Positions 1 to 8,941 of a stretch of DNA of 64,000 nt are shown here, in pieces (the first letter of the stretch is position 1; each line of letters opens with the position of its first letter). Made by a program: the position numbers and the translations under genes. The notes under the pieces were generated by a model, which was given only the letters and a program-made list of their open reading frames with translations, was not told the DNA's origin and did not search any database. The stretch spans positions 434,001 through 498,000 of the forward strand of contig CAJXJW010000002.1 in NCBI GenBank assembly GCA_913055625.1, in the 5' to 3' direction. The stretch is from an uncultured Pseudomonadota bacterium. Lineage in GTDB: Bacteria; Pseudomonadota; Gammaproteobacteria; Steroidobacterales; Woeseiaceae.

Positions 1-151
1 CGTCCGCGTGCAGCGACGAGAGTGCCGGGTAAATCGATCCGTAGCCCGCGGCAAAGAAATGCGCGAACGTCGATTCGAACTGCTTCTTCAGGTCATAGCC
101 GGACGCCTCGCCATCCGAGAGCATTCCGAGGCACACCGTTTTCACGTCCAT
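1..151 (-). CDS. PadR-family transcriptional regulator, N-terminal part (runs off the left edge)
   Basis: Read leftward from an ATG at 151, the frame gives 50 residues beginning MDVKTVCLGMLSDGEASGYD and continuing with LKKQFE, FAHFFAAGYGSIYPALSSL. This is the winged-helix signature of PadR regulators: a short helix with SGYDLKK, then a recognition helix with GSIYPAL. The gene continues beyond base 1, so the effector/dimerisation half is not seen. A GGGAAG lies about 8 nt before the ATG. It is divergent from the outer-membrane protein gene at 305, and the shared region carries an inverted repeat around a TATAAT, so autoregulation and control of the neighbour are likely by inference. PadR proteins usually respond to phenolic or other small toxic compounds; the ligand here is unknown. 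Confidence 0.85.
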   Translation of the reverse strand, partial: MDVKTVCLGMLSDGEASGYDLKKQFESTFAHFFAAGYGSIYPALSSLHAD

Positions 152-179
152 CGAGCCGTCTTCCCGCGGCCAGGCCGCA

Positions 180-214
180 TATATCGGGGCGATGCATTAT
201 ATCCATCCGATATA
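180..214. promoter_or_regulatory. Inverted-repeat operator with overlapping divergent promoters (PadR / outer-membrane gene)
   Basis: TATATCGG at 180-187 is repeated in inverse as CCGATATA at 207-214, with 19 bp between. On the minus strand a perfect -10 hexamer TATAAT occupies 201 down to 196, between the two arms, upstream of the PadR gene. On the plus strand TATAGT at 211-216 overlaps the right arm and could be the -10 of the outer-membrane protein gene. No strong -35 is seen for either. The layout suits a repressor covering both promoters; the identity of the repressor as PadR is inference. Confidence 0.55.
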
Positions 215-304
215 GTAATTCCATTTCCAAAACGTTAAGTTTTGTATCCGCGCGTAAGTCGTGCAAAATCAGTATCTTATTGGCTGGGATCGCGGCGGGG
301 CAGC

Positions 305-1849
305 ATGTTGACGAGGGGGTACGGGCTCGGCGCGGTTCTGCTTGCGCTCTCCCTCGCGCCGCCGGCCGGGGCGACCCCGGGCCGCTTCGAGGCCTGGCTC
401 GACGCCTTCGATTTCAACGACTACGCGCTGTCGATGAACGTCTACGCGTCGCCGTCCGTGTACGACGGGGGCGACGCCACGACGGTGCTCTATCCGTTGC
501 TGTCGTCCTTCGAGCACGCGACCACGACGGACCACCCGCTGTTCGTCCGCGAGGGTTACGTCGGCCTGCGGGCCGTCGCGAACGAGCGCTTCCAGGCCGG
601 CTTCACGGCCCGGGTCAACGCGGACGGCTACGGTGCGACCGCCGGCGGGGCCCTGGCCGGCATGCAGAGCCGCGGCTGGAGCGTGTCCGCCGGCGCGCTC
701 GCCGGCGTGGCCGTCGGTCCGCTGCACGCGGACCTGTTCCTGACCACGGACCTCTTCGGTCGCCACAACGGGCAGATCGCGAGCCTGAAGCTCGCGTGGC
801 CCATGTCCGGCGGCCGGCTGGTCTTCGTGCCGCAGGTCGAGCTCACGCGCTACTCCGGCAACTACGTCGATTATTACTACGGTGTCACGGACGGGGAGGC
901 GACGCCGGAACGGCCCGCATACTCGCCGGGCGCCGCGACCGTGCCGGAGGTGCGCGTCGACCTGCGCTGGCGCTTCCTGCCGCAATGGTTCCTGCGCATC
1001 GACGCAGGCTACTCCTGGCTGCCCGGAGCGATGGCGAACAGCCCGATCGTCGCCGCCGACCGGGACCACTACGTGGCCGTCGGCGTCGCCTGGGATTCCG
1101 GCGCGTTCGTCCGGCTGCATGATGACGACCGGGTATCGCCGTCGACCTGGGAGATGGGGATCGAGGCGTTCTTCATGCGGGCGAGCTCGACCGTGGTGCT
1201 GTCGGGCAACGACGGCGAAGCATCGGGCAGCCTCGAGCGGGACAGCGGCTTCGACACGCAGGACGTCGGTCTCCCGCTGAGCCTGGAATGGCGCATCGGA
1301 CGCTTTCACACGCTCAACGCCCGTTACTTCGAGCTCTACCGTGACGGCGCCGTCGAGATTGCGGCGGACCGGCAGGTCGGGTCTGTGCCGTTCGCGGCCG
1401 GAGCGCGCCTGCGGACGCGGCTCGCAACGCGGGTGCTGCGGCTCAGCTACGGGTTTGCGGTCTTTCGAGACGCCCAGAAGGAGCTCATCGTGTCAGCCGG
1501 GCTGCACGGAACACGTTTCGACTTCTCGGCGTCCGCGGAATCGGGCGAGGTCGATGCGGCGACCACCGCGATCATGCCGCTCGTCGGCGCGTCGCTGCGG
1601 GCGAACTTCAGCCCCCGGCTCGCAATGCATATCGGCCTGGAACTGTTCGGTCTCGAGTTCGACCGCGCTAAGGGGAGCCTCGTCGATCTCGCCGTGGAAG
1701 GCCGGTACCGCCTGTCGCCCCGTTTCGACGTTGGAGCCGGGTATCGCTACTATCGCCAGTCACTGGACAGCGGCGACGACCGCCTTCGCGGCGATGTGAC
1801 GATTGAGTACCGCGGGCCGCTCGCGACGCTACGCTACCGCTTCCCCTGA
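305..1849 (+). CDS. Outer-membrane protein: MipA/OmpV-like barrel followed by a second barrel-like domain
   Basis: The 514-aa product starts with a Sec signal peptide (residues 1-23, ending PPAGA). Residues about 25-275 match MipA/OmpV proteins: alternating beta strands, the landmark GNYVDYYYGVTDGEA followed by RPAYSPGA, and a late SPIVA. Beyond that, about 240 further residues show another run of amphipathic strands (GIEAFF, LSLEWRIG, LRLSYGFAVF, DVGAGYRYYRQ) ending in an aromatic-Pro C-terminus. MipA family members are about 250 aa, so this is roughly twice the usual length. I chose ATG 305 because GGCGGGG precedes it and the signal peptide begins there; an upstream extension to 242 would bury the signal. 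It probably sits in the outer membrane; cargo is unknown. Expression may be under the divergent PadR gene. Confidence 0.75.
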   Translation: MLTRGYGLGAVLLALSLAPPAGATPGRFEAWLDAFDFNDYALSMNVYASPSVYDGGDATTVLYPLLSSFEHATTTDHPLFVREGYVGLRAVANERFQAGFTARVNADGYGATAGGALAGMQSRGWSVSAGALAGVAVGPLHADLFLTTDLFGRHNGQIASLKLAWPMSGGRLVFVPQVELTRYSGNYVDYYYGVTDGEATPERPAYSPGAATVPEVRVDLRWRFLPQWFLRIDAGYSWLPGAMANSPIVAADRDHYVAVGVAWDSGAFVRLHDDDRVSPSTWEMGIEAFFMRASSTVVLSGNDGEASGSLERDSGFDTQDVGLPLSLEWRIGRFHTLNARYFELYRDGAVEIAADRQVGSVPFAAGARLRTRLATRVLRLSYGFAVFRDAQKELIVSAGLHGTRFDFSASAESGEVDAATTAIMPLVGASLRANFSPRLAMHIGLELFGLEFDRAKGSLVDLAVEGRYRLSPRFDVGAGYRYYRQSLDSGDDRLRGDVTIEYRGPLATLRYRFP

Positions 1850-1852
1850 CGA

Positions 1853-3196
1853 CTACTGGAAGTACTGCGCCATGAACGGCGTCAGCAGGCGATCCTCGGG
1901 ATCGAGTTGGCGCCGGAGCTTCCGGAACCAGGCGAGGCGGTTGCCGTAGACCTGTTTCGCGTAGTCCGCCCGCAGCGACCGCGTCTGGCTGAAGATCGGC
2001 ACGCCGGCCCAGTGTTCGGCGAAGTCGGCAAGGTCTATGACGAAGTCCTCCCACCCGGCGACCTGCGTCGCGGTCGTCTGCAGCGCGATCATCGGTTCGT
2101 CGAAGGACGGCGACAGCACGCTGGTCGCATCGCGACTGATCCGGTAGCCGATCGCCGGGACGTCGCAGCGATACCCGGTGCGCTCGAAGGTCTCGCGGCA
2201 GAAATCCCGGTACGCGCGCGCGACGAAGGAGAAATCGGTCGCCGGGAAACACCAGGTCGAGTACAGGAGTTTCTTGATGCTGCTTGCCGTGCGCCCCTGC
2301 ATCGTCGCGTTGTTGCCCGTCCGCACGAAGCGGCTGTTGACGATTCCCTGGGTGGCCTCGGTGACACTGTCGATGACGCGGTAGCGAACCGACTGTATCG
2401 GCAGCAGGCGGTTGAGCGACTTGCAGACCTGCGGCAGTACGGTGCTCTCACCCCAGTCCTTGATCTTCCACGGCGTGTTGTAGGTCTGGCCCGCGTTCGC
2501 GGCGTAGCGTCGGAGGTCAAGATAGACCCGGTCGCGATACGGCATCAGGGCGAAGCGGAAACCGACCGGCGCGTTCGAGATCCGGTCCGAGACCGCGCAA
2601 AACTCGTCGATAGACAGCTTGCGATGGCTCGCGGTGAACGTGTTCTGCGGCTGCACGTTCAACGTCGCCTCGGTGATGACGCCGAGCATGCCGTAGCTTG
2701 CGCGCACCGCGGCGAGAAACTTCTGGCTGTCCGGGCCGACCGTCATCGCCTTCCCGGCGCCGGTGACCATCTTGACACTGACGACGCTGCTCGCGAGCGC
2801 GCCGGCTTCGTTTCCGATGGACGGCCCGAGGCAGGGCGCGGCGATCGCACCGCCCAGGGTCCGCCCGGTCATTTCGTGGTTTCCGATCAGCTCGAGGCCC
2901 TGTTCCGCCAGCGCCTCGGCGAGCGCGTACAGGCGGACGCCCGACTGTGCCGTGACCGTGTGGTTGTAGGTATCGATGTCGATGATCCGGTCCAGTCCCG
3001 TCATCCGGACGGTCGTGCCCGCCGAGCTTCGGTTGCAGTCCGTGGACGCCGTGGCGGCGCCCTGCGGGCGAATGGGCACGGCCGTACTCGTACCGCGCTG
3101 CATGATGCGGACGATGGATTCGATGTTGTTGACGGGGATTTCGGCCGCGGCGGACACCGCGAAACGACCGGTCTTCTTCAGGCGAGCTGCACTCAA
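1853..3196 (-). CDS. FAD-binding oxidoreductase of the lactone-oxidase type (PCMH fold)
   Basis: About 447 aa. The N-terminal half is a PCMH-type FAD domain (EIPVNNIESIVRIM, then PIRPQGAATAST, SAGTTVRM, a Gly-rich GRTLGGAIAAPC). The C-terminal half ends with RRQLDPEDRLLTPFMAQYF, typical of D-arabinono-/gulono-lactone oxidases and relatives. The His that carries covalent FAD in GSGHS-type members is replaced (GAATAS), so FAD is probably non-covalent. The true substrate is unknown. The start is uncertain: no ATG lies at the expected place, and I prefer TTG 3196 because GGAGA lies about 8 nt before it; GTG 3157 is the alternative. The stop lies 3 bp from the stop of the convergent outer-membrane gene. 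It is divergent from tamA, with about 226 bp between them in which I see no clear gene. Confidence 0.75.
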   Translation of the reverse strand: MSAARLKKTGRFAVSAAAEIPVNNIESIVRIMQRGTSTAVPIRPQGAATASTDCNRSSAGTTVRMTGLDRIIDIDTYNHTVTAQSGVRLYALAEALAEQGLELIGNHEMTGRTLGGAIAAPCLGPSIGNEAGALASSVVSVKMVTGAGKAMTVGPDSQKFLAAVRASYGMLGVITEATLNVQPQNTFTASHRKLSIDEFCAVSDRISNAPVGFRFALMPYRDRVYLDLRRYAANAGQTYNTPWKIKDWGESTVLPQVCKSLNRLLPIQSVRYRVIDSVTEATQGIVNSRFVRTGNNATMQGRTASSIKKLLYSTWCFPATDFSFVARAYRDFCRETFERTGYRCDVPAIGYRISRDATSVLSPSFDEPMIALQTTATQVAGWEDFVIDLADFAEHWAGVPIFSQTRSLRADYAKQVYGNRLAWFRKLRRQLDPEDRLLTPFMAQYFQ

Positions 3197-3422
3197 GTCA
3201 CGTCTCCGGCGACCCCGCTGTCGTAGACTCGCGCCCTTAGACCGGTGGTTTTGCGTCCCCGCCTTTCGGTCGGGTTTGCCTTTATCGAACGAATCTTCAT
3301 CCTTGCACGAGTGCCCGAAACCTGTCAACGAACCGGGTCGCCGTCACACGTCCGGCCGGAATTATTGTCAAAATCACGTGCCGGCGTTCGCAGCCGGTAG
3401 ACTTCGACCGACTGACCTCACC

Positions 3423-5375
3423 ATGCCGCAATCTCGTCCCTACATGCCGAACCACGCACGCCGCCGGCGACTGGCGCGATGTCGTTCGCAGGCCGTGATG
3501 GCGCTGGCCGCGCTGTGCGCGTCGCCGGTCGCGACGGCGGAGCTCGGGTTCGTCGTGATCGGCGTCGACGACGCGTTGCGGGCGAATATTCTCAATCACA
3601 ACGACATCTTCCGTTTCGCCGAATCCGCGGCGTTGAGTGACCACGGGCTGAACGACATCACGCAACAGTCGATCGACAATGCGCGGGCGGCATTGCGTCC
3701 CTACGGTTACTACGAACCGGACATTCGTGGGCGCTACTACCGGGACGCAGACGGCGAACCGGTCATCGAGTTGACCGTCAAGCCCGGGGCGCCGGTCGTG
3801 ATCCGCCGCATGACCGTGAACGTCGAGGGCCCGGGCGCATCCGTGCGCGAGCTCAGGCGCTGGAAGTCGGCGTGGCCGCTGGCTGCGGGCGACCGGCTGG
3901 ACCAGGTTGCGTGGGAACGGCAGAAGGCGCGGGGGCTCGAGATCGCGAACGAGGCCGGGTACCTCGCCGCGACGTATCGCGTGCGTCGGCTGGCGCTGGA
4001 CCTTCCCGGGCGTTCGGCGGACGCGGAGCTCGTGATGGAAACCGGTCCCCGCTTCGTCATCGGCAACATCGAGTTCGGCGACCACGTGCTGCAGCCCGGT
4101 GTCGTCGAATACATTCCGCGCTTCGAGAGTGGCGACCCGTACACCGTTCAGCTCATGGACGACTTCCGGCTGGACCTCTGGCGTACCGGTTATTTCACCG
4201 AGGTGAACGTGATCGAAACCCGGCACCCGGAACACGACCCGCCGACCGTCGACCTGCGCGTCGAGCTCGAAACGGAAACCCGGAACACGTACACGGGCGC
4301 GCTGGGCTATGGCACGGATACCGGCGTACGGCTGCAGGCGAACTGGACGAAGCAACCGATGTCGCTGCGCGGCGACCGCATCGACGTCGGCGCGGGCTGG
4401 CAGGAAGTGAACCGGGAATTTGCGATTCGCGGAGCCTACCGGCTCCCGATTGCAAACCGTGCCCGCGAGTACTGGGTCGTCGACGCGAAGATCAGCTTCG
4501 AGAACCAGGACCTCGAGCTGAAACGGACGGACGAGGACGAAAACTTCCTGACGATCGCGAACGGCGACGTCGACGAGCGACACGTCAAGGGTGGCTGGCT
4601 CAAGGTCCTGAACGCCGAGTCGGGCGAGAAGCAGACCTTCGTCAAGCCGTTCGTGCAGTACCTGAACAGTGAACGCAGCTACTCGCTGATCGACCCGGAC
4701 CAATTCGCCGACGCCGGCGGGCCCGACCCCGAGATCGAGGGCCTGCTGCGAGGCATCGACAACGCGTTTTCCGTCGGCGTGGACTTCGACATCGTCGCCA
4801 TCGTCGGGCAGGCATTCGAGACGCGCGGCTACCACGACCGCGCCTGGATCTTCGCGTCCGACAGTGCCATCGGGTCGGAGGTCGATTTCCTCCAGGTCTA
4901 CCTGTCGACGCGCCGAAGCTACCTGCGCGGCCAGCGCTGGAAATACATCCTGCGCGCGGAGGTGGGTTATACCGACGCGGACGTGCACACGGTCAATGTC
5001 GACGTCGACGGCATCCCGATCGAGCTCAGCGTGACCGAGTTGCCGAACTTCTATCGCTTCAAGGCGGGCGGATCGGCGAGCGTACGCGGCTACGACTTCG
5101 AACAGCTCAGCAACAACAACGTCGGTTCGAACAGCATCGTCACCGCGAGTGCCGAGGTCGAGTACCGCCTGTCGAACAAGTGGTCGGCGGCCCTGTTCGC
5201 CGACATCGGCAACGCGTTCAACGACTGGTCCGACGCGAAGCTGAAGCTCGGCGTCGGCGTGGGCATCCGCTGGTATTCGATCGCGGGCCCGATCCGCCTC
5301 GATATCGCACAGGCGCGCGATTTCACTGACCGGCCGTGGCGCATACACGTGACGATCGGGACCCCGTTGCTGTGA
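3423..5375 (+). CDS. tamA: TamA, outer-membrane component of the translocation and assembly module
   Basis: 650 aa with an N-terminal signal region (hydrophobic AVMALAALCASPVATA), POTRA-like repeats (for example RFVIGNIEFGDHVLQPGVV, FRLDLWRTGYFTEVNVIE) and a C-terminal 16-strand Omp85 barrel. The hallmark barrel-lid motif is present as GGSASVRGYDFEQL, and the end reads IGTPLL. TamA works with inner-membrane TamB to insert outer-membrane proteins and/or move phospholipids to the outer membrane. Overlap with the next gene in a GTGA arrangement supports TamA rather than BamA. ATG 3423 or ATG 3444 can both start the protein; the first leaves a long basic N-region before the signal. Confidence 0.93.
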   Translation: MPQSRPYMPNHARRRRLARCRSQAVMALAALCASPVATAELGFVVIGVDDALRANILNHNDIFRFAESAALSDHGLNDITQQSIDNARAALRPYGYYEPDIRGRYYRDADGEPVIELTVKPGAPVVIRRMTVNVEGPGASVRELRRWKSAWPLAAGDRLDQVAWERQKARGLEIANEAGYLAATYRVRRLALDLPGRSADAELVMETGPRFVIGNIEFGDHVLQPGVVEYIPRFESGDPYTVQLMDDFRLDLWRTGYFTEVNVIETRHPEHDPPTVDLRVELETETRNTYTGALGYGTDTGVRLQANWTKQPMSLRGDRIDVGAGWQEVNREFAIRGAYRLPIANRAREYWVVDAKISFENQDLELKRTDEDENFLTIANGDVDERHVKGGWLKVLNAESGEKQTFVKPFVQYLNSERSYSLIDPDQFADAGGPDPEIEGLLRGIDNAFSVGVDFDIVAIVGQAFETRGYHDRAWIFASDSAIGSEVDFLQVYLSTRRSYLRGQRWKYILRAEVGYTDADVHTVNVDVDGIPIELSVTELPNFYRFKAGGSASVRGYDFEQLSNNNVGSNSIVTASAEVEYRLSNKWSAALFADIGNAFNDWSDAKLKLGVGVGIRWYSIAGPIRLDIAQARDFTDRPWRIHVTIGTPLL

Positions 5376-8300
5376 CCTGGCGCCGCGCGCTGCTCCTGGT
5401 GCTCGTGCTGCTGCCTCTCGTCGGCTCGGCGGCGGCATGGTGGCTGCTGTACACGACGGGCGGCGCGCGCTTTGCCTGGGCGCGCGTCGATGCGGCGCTC
5501 GGCGACGTGCTGAGTGTCGAGTCGATCGACGGCGCGGTGGCATCCGGACTGCGATTGCGCGGATTTCGCTACGACGGCGATGCTGCGACGGTAACGGTTG
5601 CCGATTTCGCGGCGCGCATCGACGTCAGGCTGCTGCCGCTCGGACTGACGCTGGCGGATGGTGTCGCGCGCGACGCGGACGTCGTGGTGCCGGCGTCGGA
5701 TGACCCGGAACGGTCAGGCGAACTCGCCGACCTGTGGCCGCTGCTCGACCTGCCGTTCGACCTCGATGTCGACGGTCTCTCCGTGGACGACCTGCAGGTC
5801 GTCGCCGGGCGCGCGCCGGAAACACTGCGGTTCGATCGCGTCGAACTGCGCGGGAGCTGGAGCGCAGACGTGCGCATCCAGCACCTGCTCGTGCAGCGTG
5901 ATGACGTCACCCTGACGCTCGCCGGCAGCCTGGGTCTTCGTGATGCCGGGCCGTTCTCCGGCCGGGTGTCGATCGACGCGGGGCCGGGTCTCACGTCGCG
6001 GTTCACGCGGATCGAGGGCACCGCGACCGTCTCGGGCGACTTCTCATCGTACGACTACGACACCCACGGCACGCTCACGGATGTTGCGCTCGGCCTCGTC
6101 GAGGTGACGGCGTCGGGCGACGGCACCGCGGACGAGATTCGTGTGCACGATGCGACGTTCGCGGGCGAGCACGTCAACGGCGGGGCCAGCGGCAGGTTTT
6201 CCTGGGCCGGCGGCGTGCGTGTCGATGCCGCGACGCGACTCGCCCGTCTCGATCCGTGGCTGCTCGTCGACAGCTGGCCGTCCGGGGAATCCGTCGAGGG
6301 CGCGTTCGACCTCGCGTACGACCCGGCCAGGCTGCACCTCGGCAACGCACGCGTCGCGTTCATCGCGCGGCCGGGCGAGGCGCTGGGCTGGGTGACCCTG
6401 ACGGATGCGGACGACTCCGTCGAAGGCAGCATCACGTGGACGTCGCTCACGTGGCCCATTGCGGCCGCGGAGCCGTCGCTCGTCAGCCCGTCGGGCGACG
6501 TCGATATCGCGGGGCACCTCGACGACTGGTCGGTGGACGGCAGGGCGGCGCTGAACACCGCGGAGTTCGGCGACGGCGAATTCCGGGCCGCCGCGAGCGG
6601 CGACCGGCACAGGGCCGAGGTGAGCATCGTCGACGGGCGAATTCTCGGCGGGCGCGTGGAAGGGAACGCGGCGGTCGACTGGCGCGACACCCTGTCCTGG
6701 TCGGTGGACCTCGGCCTCGATCGCGTACACACGGGCCCGCTGGTGGCTGAGTGGCCCGGCGACATCACCGGCCGGGTCCGGGCCGAGGGCCGGTCCGACC
6801 CGCTGCGCTTTCGCGCGGAACTCGATGGCGTCACGGGCCGCCTGCGCGACTGGCCACTGCGTGCCGACGGCGGGGTCGCGCTCGGCGACGACGGGCTGAC
6901 GGCGCGCCGGCTGCTGATCCGTCACGGCGCGAACGAATTGCAGCTCGACGGCGGCCTCGAGGTGCCGGAAGGGCTTCGCTTCGTCGCGACCGTGGGCGAC
7001 ATCGCGACCTATGTCGACGGCATCCGGGGCGACGTCGCTGCGAACGGCACGCTGCGGCTCGAGAACGGCGAGCCGGTCGGCGCCGCCGAGCTGCGAAGCG
7101 AGCGACTCGTGAGCGGCGGGACCACGCTGTCCGGCACGACGTTGTCTATCGACGGGACGCGCCAGTACCAGGCCGCGACCCTGAGCTCACGGATCGGGAG
7201 CCAACCGGTGGTCGTCGCGGTCGCGGGCGGCCCGGACGACCCGGCGTCGCCCGAGAGCTGGCACGGCATCCTGTCCGAGCTGCTGATCGGCGAACCGGAC
7301 GTCGCCGATCGCGACATCCGGCTGATCAATTCCGCGGCGATCGAGGTGTCGCGGAACGCCGTGCGCGTCGACCAGGCCTGCCTCAAGGGCATCGCGGCGG
7401 CCCGGTTGTGCGTCGACGTGGACTGGGTCGCCGGGCGCAGCCTCGCCATCACCGCGGACCTGGATTCGGTCGCGGTCGATCGCGTCAACCAGTTCGTCGA
7501 TACGGGTTTCCTTTTCGACCAGCTGGTCACCGGCCGGCTGCGGTGGGAGAAGGCCGTGGGCGAGCCGCTGACCGCGTTCGCGGACCTGGTGATCGGCGCG
7601 GGCCGCATCCGCAATGCCCGGCGAGACGACCTCGTGGTCGAGACGGGGCCGGGCCGTGTCACGTTCGACGTGCGTGACGGGCGGCTGCTCGAGGGCCGGC
7701 TGGTGCTGCCGATGCCGGGCACGGGCCGCATCGACGGCGAGTTCACGCTGGCCGACGTCGGCGATATTGCAGGCAGCGCGATCGACGGGCGACTCAACGC
7801 GGTCGTGGACGACATCGATGTCGTGCGCGTGCTCGTGCCACTGCTCGACGAAGCCCACGGGCGGCTCGTCGCCGACGTCACGCTCGCGGGCACGGCGTCC
7901 GGGCCGCGTCTCGCCGGCGAGGCGCGACTCGACGACGGCCTACTCGTCTACCGGCCGCTCGGGACCCGGCTCGAGCAGCTGACGTTGCGGAGCCGCATCG
8001 AGCCGGACGGCTCGTTCGAGGTGAGCGGTGCGTTCCTCGCCGGCGAGGGTCGCGGCACGATCACGAGCAGCGGTGCGTACGGCGCCGGGGCGGCGCCGCT
8101 GTCGGTCGCGATCCGCGGCAACTCGCTGCGCGTCATCGATGTTCGCGATGTCACCGCGACGGCGGACGCGGACCTCGAAATCGGCTTCAGCGACGGCCTT
8201 GTCACGCTGAACGGCAACGTCGTCGTGCCGCATGCCCGGATCTCGCCGCGCAGCCTGCCCGCGACCCGGTACACCGAGAGCGAGGACGTGGTGATTGTCG

Positions 8301-8935
8301 CCGGCGAGCTACCGGACGAGCGCGATCGGGAAGCGGATTCGGGAATCCGCCTGGACGGCGCGCTGGCCGTGAGCCTCGGCAGCGACGTGGTCGTCGACAT
8401 CGACCTCGCCAAGGCGACCGTCACGGGCACGACCCGCTTCGAGTGGGACGAGAACCTGGTCCCCCTGGCCAACGGGCGCTACGACATCGCCGGCGACGTG
8501 CAGGCTTATGGCCAGGTCCTGCAGATCACCGAGGGGATGATCCGCTTCACGAACGTGCCGGCCGACAACCCGACGATCCGGATCCGCGCGGAGCGCGAAA
8601 TCTTCGGCAACTCGCAGATCAAGACCGCGGGTGTCCTCATCGCCGGGACGGTCAAGCGCCCGATCGTGGAAGCCTACACGGACCCCGCGACGACGGAAGA
8701 GCGCGCGTTGACGCTGTTGGTCACCGGCAGCGACTTCGACATGGAGCAGGGCGTCGGCGCGATCGACTTCGGTACCTACATCGCGCCGAGGCTGTTCGTC
8801 AGCTACGGCGTTGGCCTGTTCGACCAGGAGAACGTCATCAGTGCGCGTTATGATCTCGGCCGGGGCTTCGGCGTCAAGGCGACGTCGGGGCAGAAGGAGT
8901 CGGGCGTCGACTTCATCTACCGCATCGAACGTTGA
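5372..8935 (+). CDS. tamB: TamB, inner-membrane-anchored AsmA-like translocation/lipid transport protein
   Basis: 1187 aa. The GTG start overlaps the tamA stop (GTGA), and the first 30 residues form one membrane anchor (RRALLLVLVLLPLVGSAAAW). The middle is a very long run of short beta repeats, as expected for the hydrophobic groove of AsmA/TamB bridge proteins. The C-terminal DUF490 domain is clear: YDIAGDVQAYGQVLQI, GMIRFTNVPADNPTIRIRA, GTVKRPIVEAYTDP, and an end in SGVDFIYRIER. It spans the periplasm and partners with TamA. Length is normal for TamB. Translational coupling with tamA is likely. Confidence 0.95.
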   Translation: MTWRRALLLVLVLLPLVGSAAAWWLLYTTGGARFAWARVDAALGDVLSVESIDGAVASGLRLRGFRYDGDAATVTVADFAARIDVRLLPLGLTLADGVARDADVVVPASDDPERSGELADLWPLLDLPFDLDVDGLSVDDLQVVAGRAPETLRFDRVELRGSWSADVRIQHLLVQRDDVTLTLAGSLGLRDAGPFSGRVSIDAGPGLTSRFTRIEGTATVSGDFSSYDYDTHGTLTDVALGLVEVTASGDGTADEIRVHDATFAGEHVNGGASGRFSWAGGVRVDAATRLARLDPWLLVDSWPSGESVEGAFDLAYDPARLHLGNARVAFIARPGEALGWVTLTDADDSVEGSITWTSLTWPIAAAEPSLVSPSGDVDIAGHLDDWSVDGRAALNTAEFGDGEFRAAASGDRHRAEVSIVDGRILGGRVEGNAAVDWRDTLSWSVDLGLDRVHTGPLVAEWPGDITGRVRAEGRSDPLRFRAELDGVTGRLRDWPLRADGGVALGDDGLTARRLLIRHGANELQLDGGLEVPEGLRFVATVGDIATYVDGIRGDVAANGTLRLENGEPVGAAELRSERLVSGGTTLSGTTLSIDGTRQYQAATLSSRIGSQPVVVAVAGGPDDPASPESWHGILSELLIGEPDVADRDIRLINSAAIEVSRNAVRVDQACLKGIAAARLCVDVDWVAGRSLAITADLDSVAVDRVNQFVDTGFLFDQLVTGRLRWEKAVGEPLTAFADLVIGAGRIRNARRDDLVVETGPGRVTFDVRDGRLLEGRLVLPMPGTGRIDGEFTLADVGDIAGSAIDGRLNAVVDDIDVVRVLVPLLDEAHGRLVADVTLAGTASGPRLAGEARLDDGLLVYRPLGTRLEQLTLRSRIEPDGSFEVSGAFLAGEGRGTITSSGAYGAGAAPLSVAIRGNSLRVIDVRDVTATADADLEIGFSDGLVTLNGNVVVPHARISPRSLPATRYTESEDVVIVAGELPDERDREADSGIRLDGALAVSLGSDVVVDIDLAKATVTGTTRFEWDENLVPLANGRYDIAGDVQAYGQVLQITEGMIRFTNVPADNPTIRIRAEREIFGNSQIKTAGVLIAGTVKRPIVEAYTDPATTEERALTLLVTGSDFDMEQGVGAIDFGTYIAPRLFVSYGVGLFDQENVISARYDLGRGFGVKATSGQKESGVDFIYRIER

Positions 8936-8941
8936 CCGGCC

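Noticed and set aside
3333..3338. A TTGACA-like -35 for the FAD oxidoreductase, as first counted
   Set aside because: On recount the hexamer lies at 3328-3323 on the minus strand and no matching -10 is found at a proper distance, so it is not listed as a promoter.
3297..5543. 748-codon open frame antisense to tamA
   Set aside because: It is a shadow of high-GC coding sequence; the product is low-complexity Arg/Val/Asp with no domain, while tamA on the other strand is certain.
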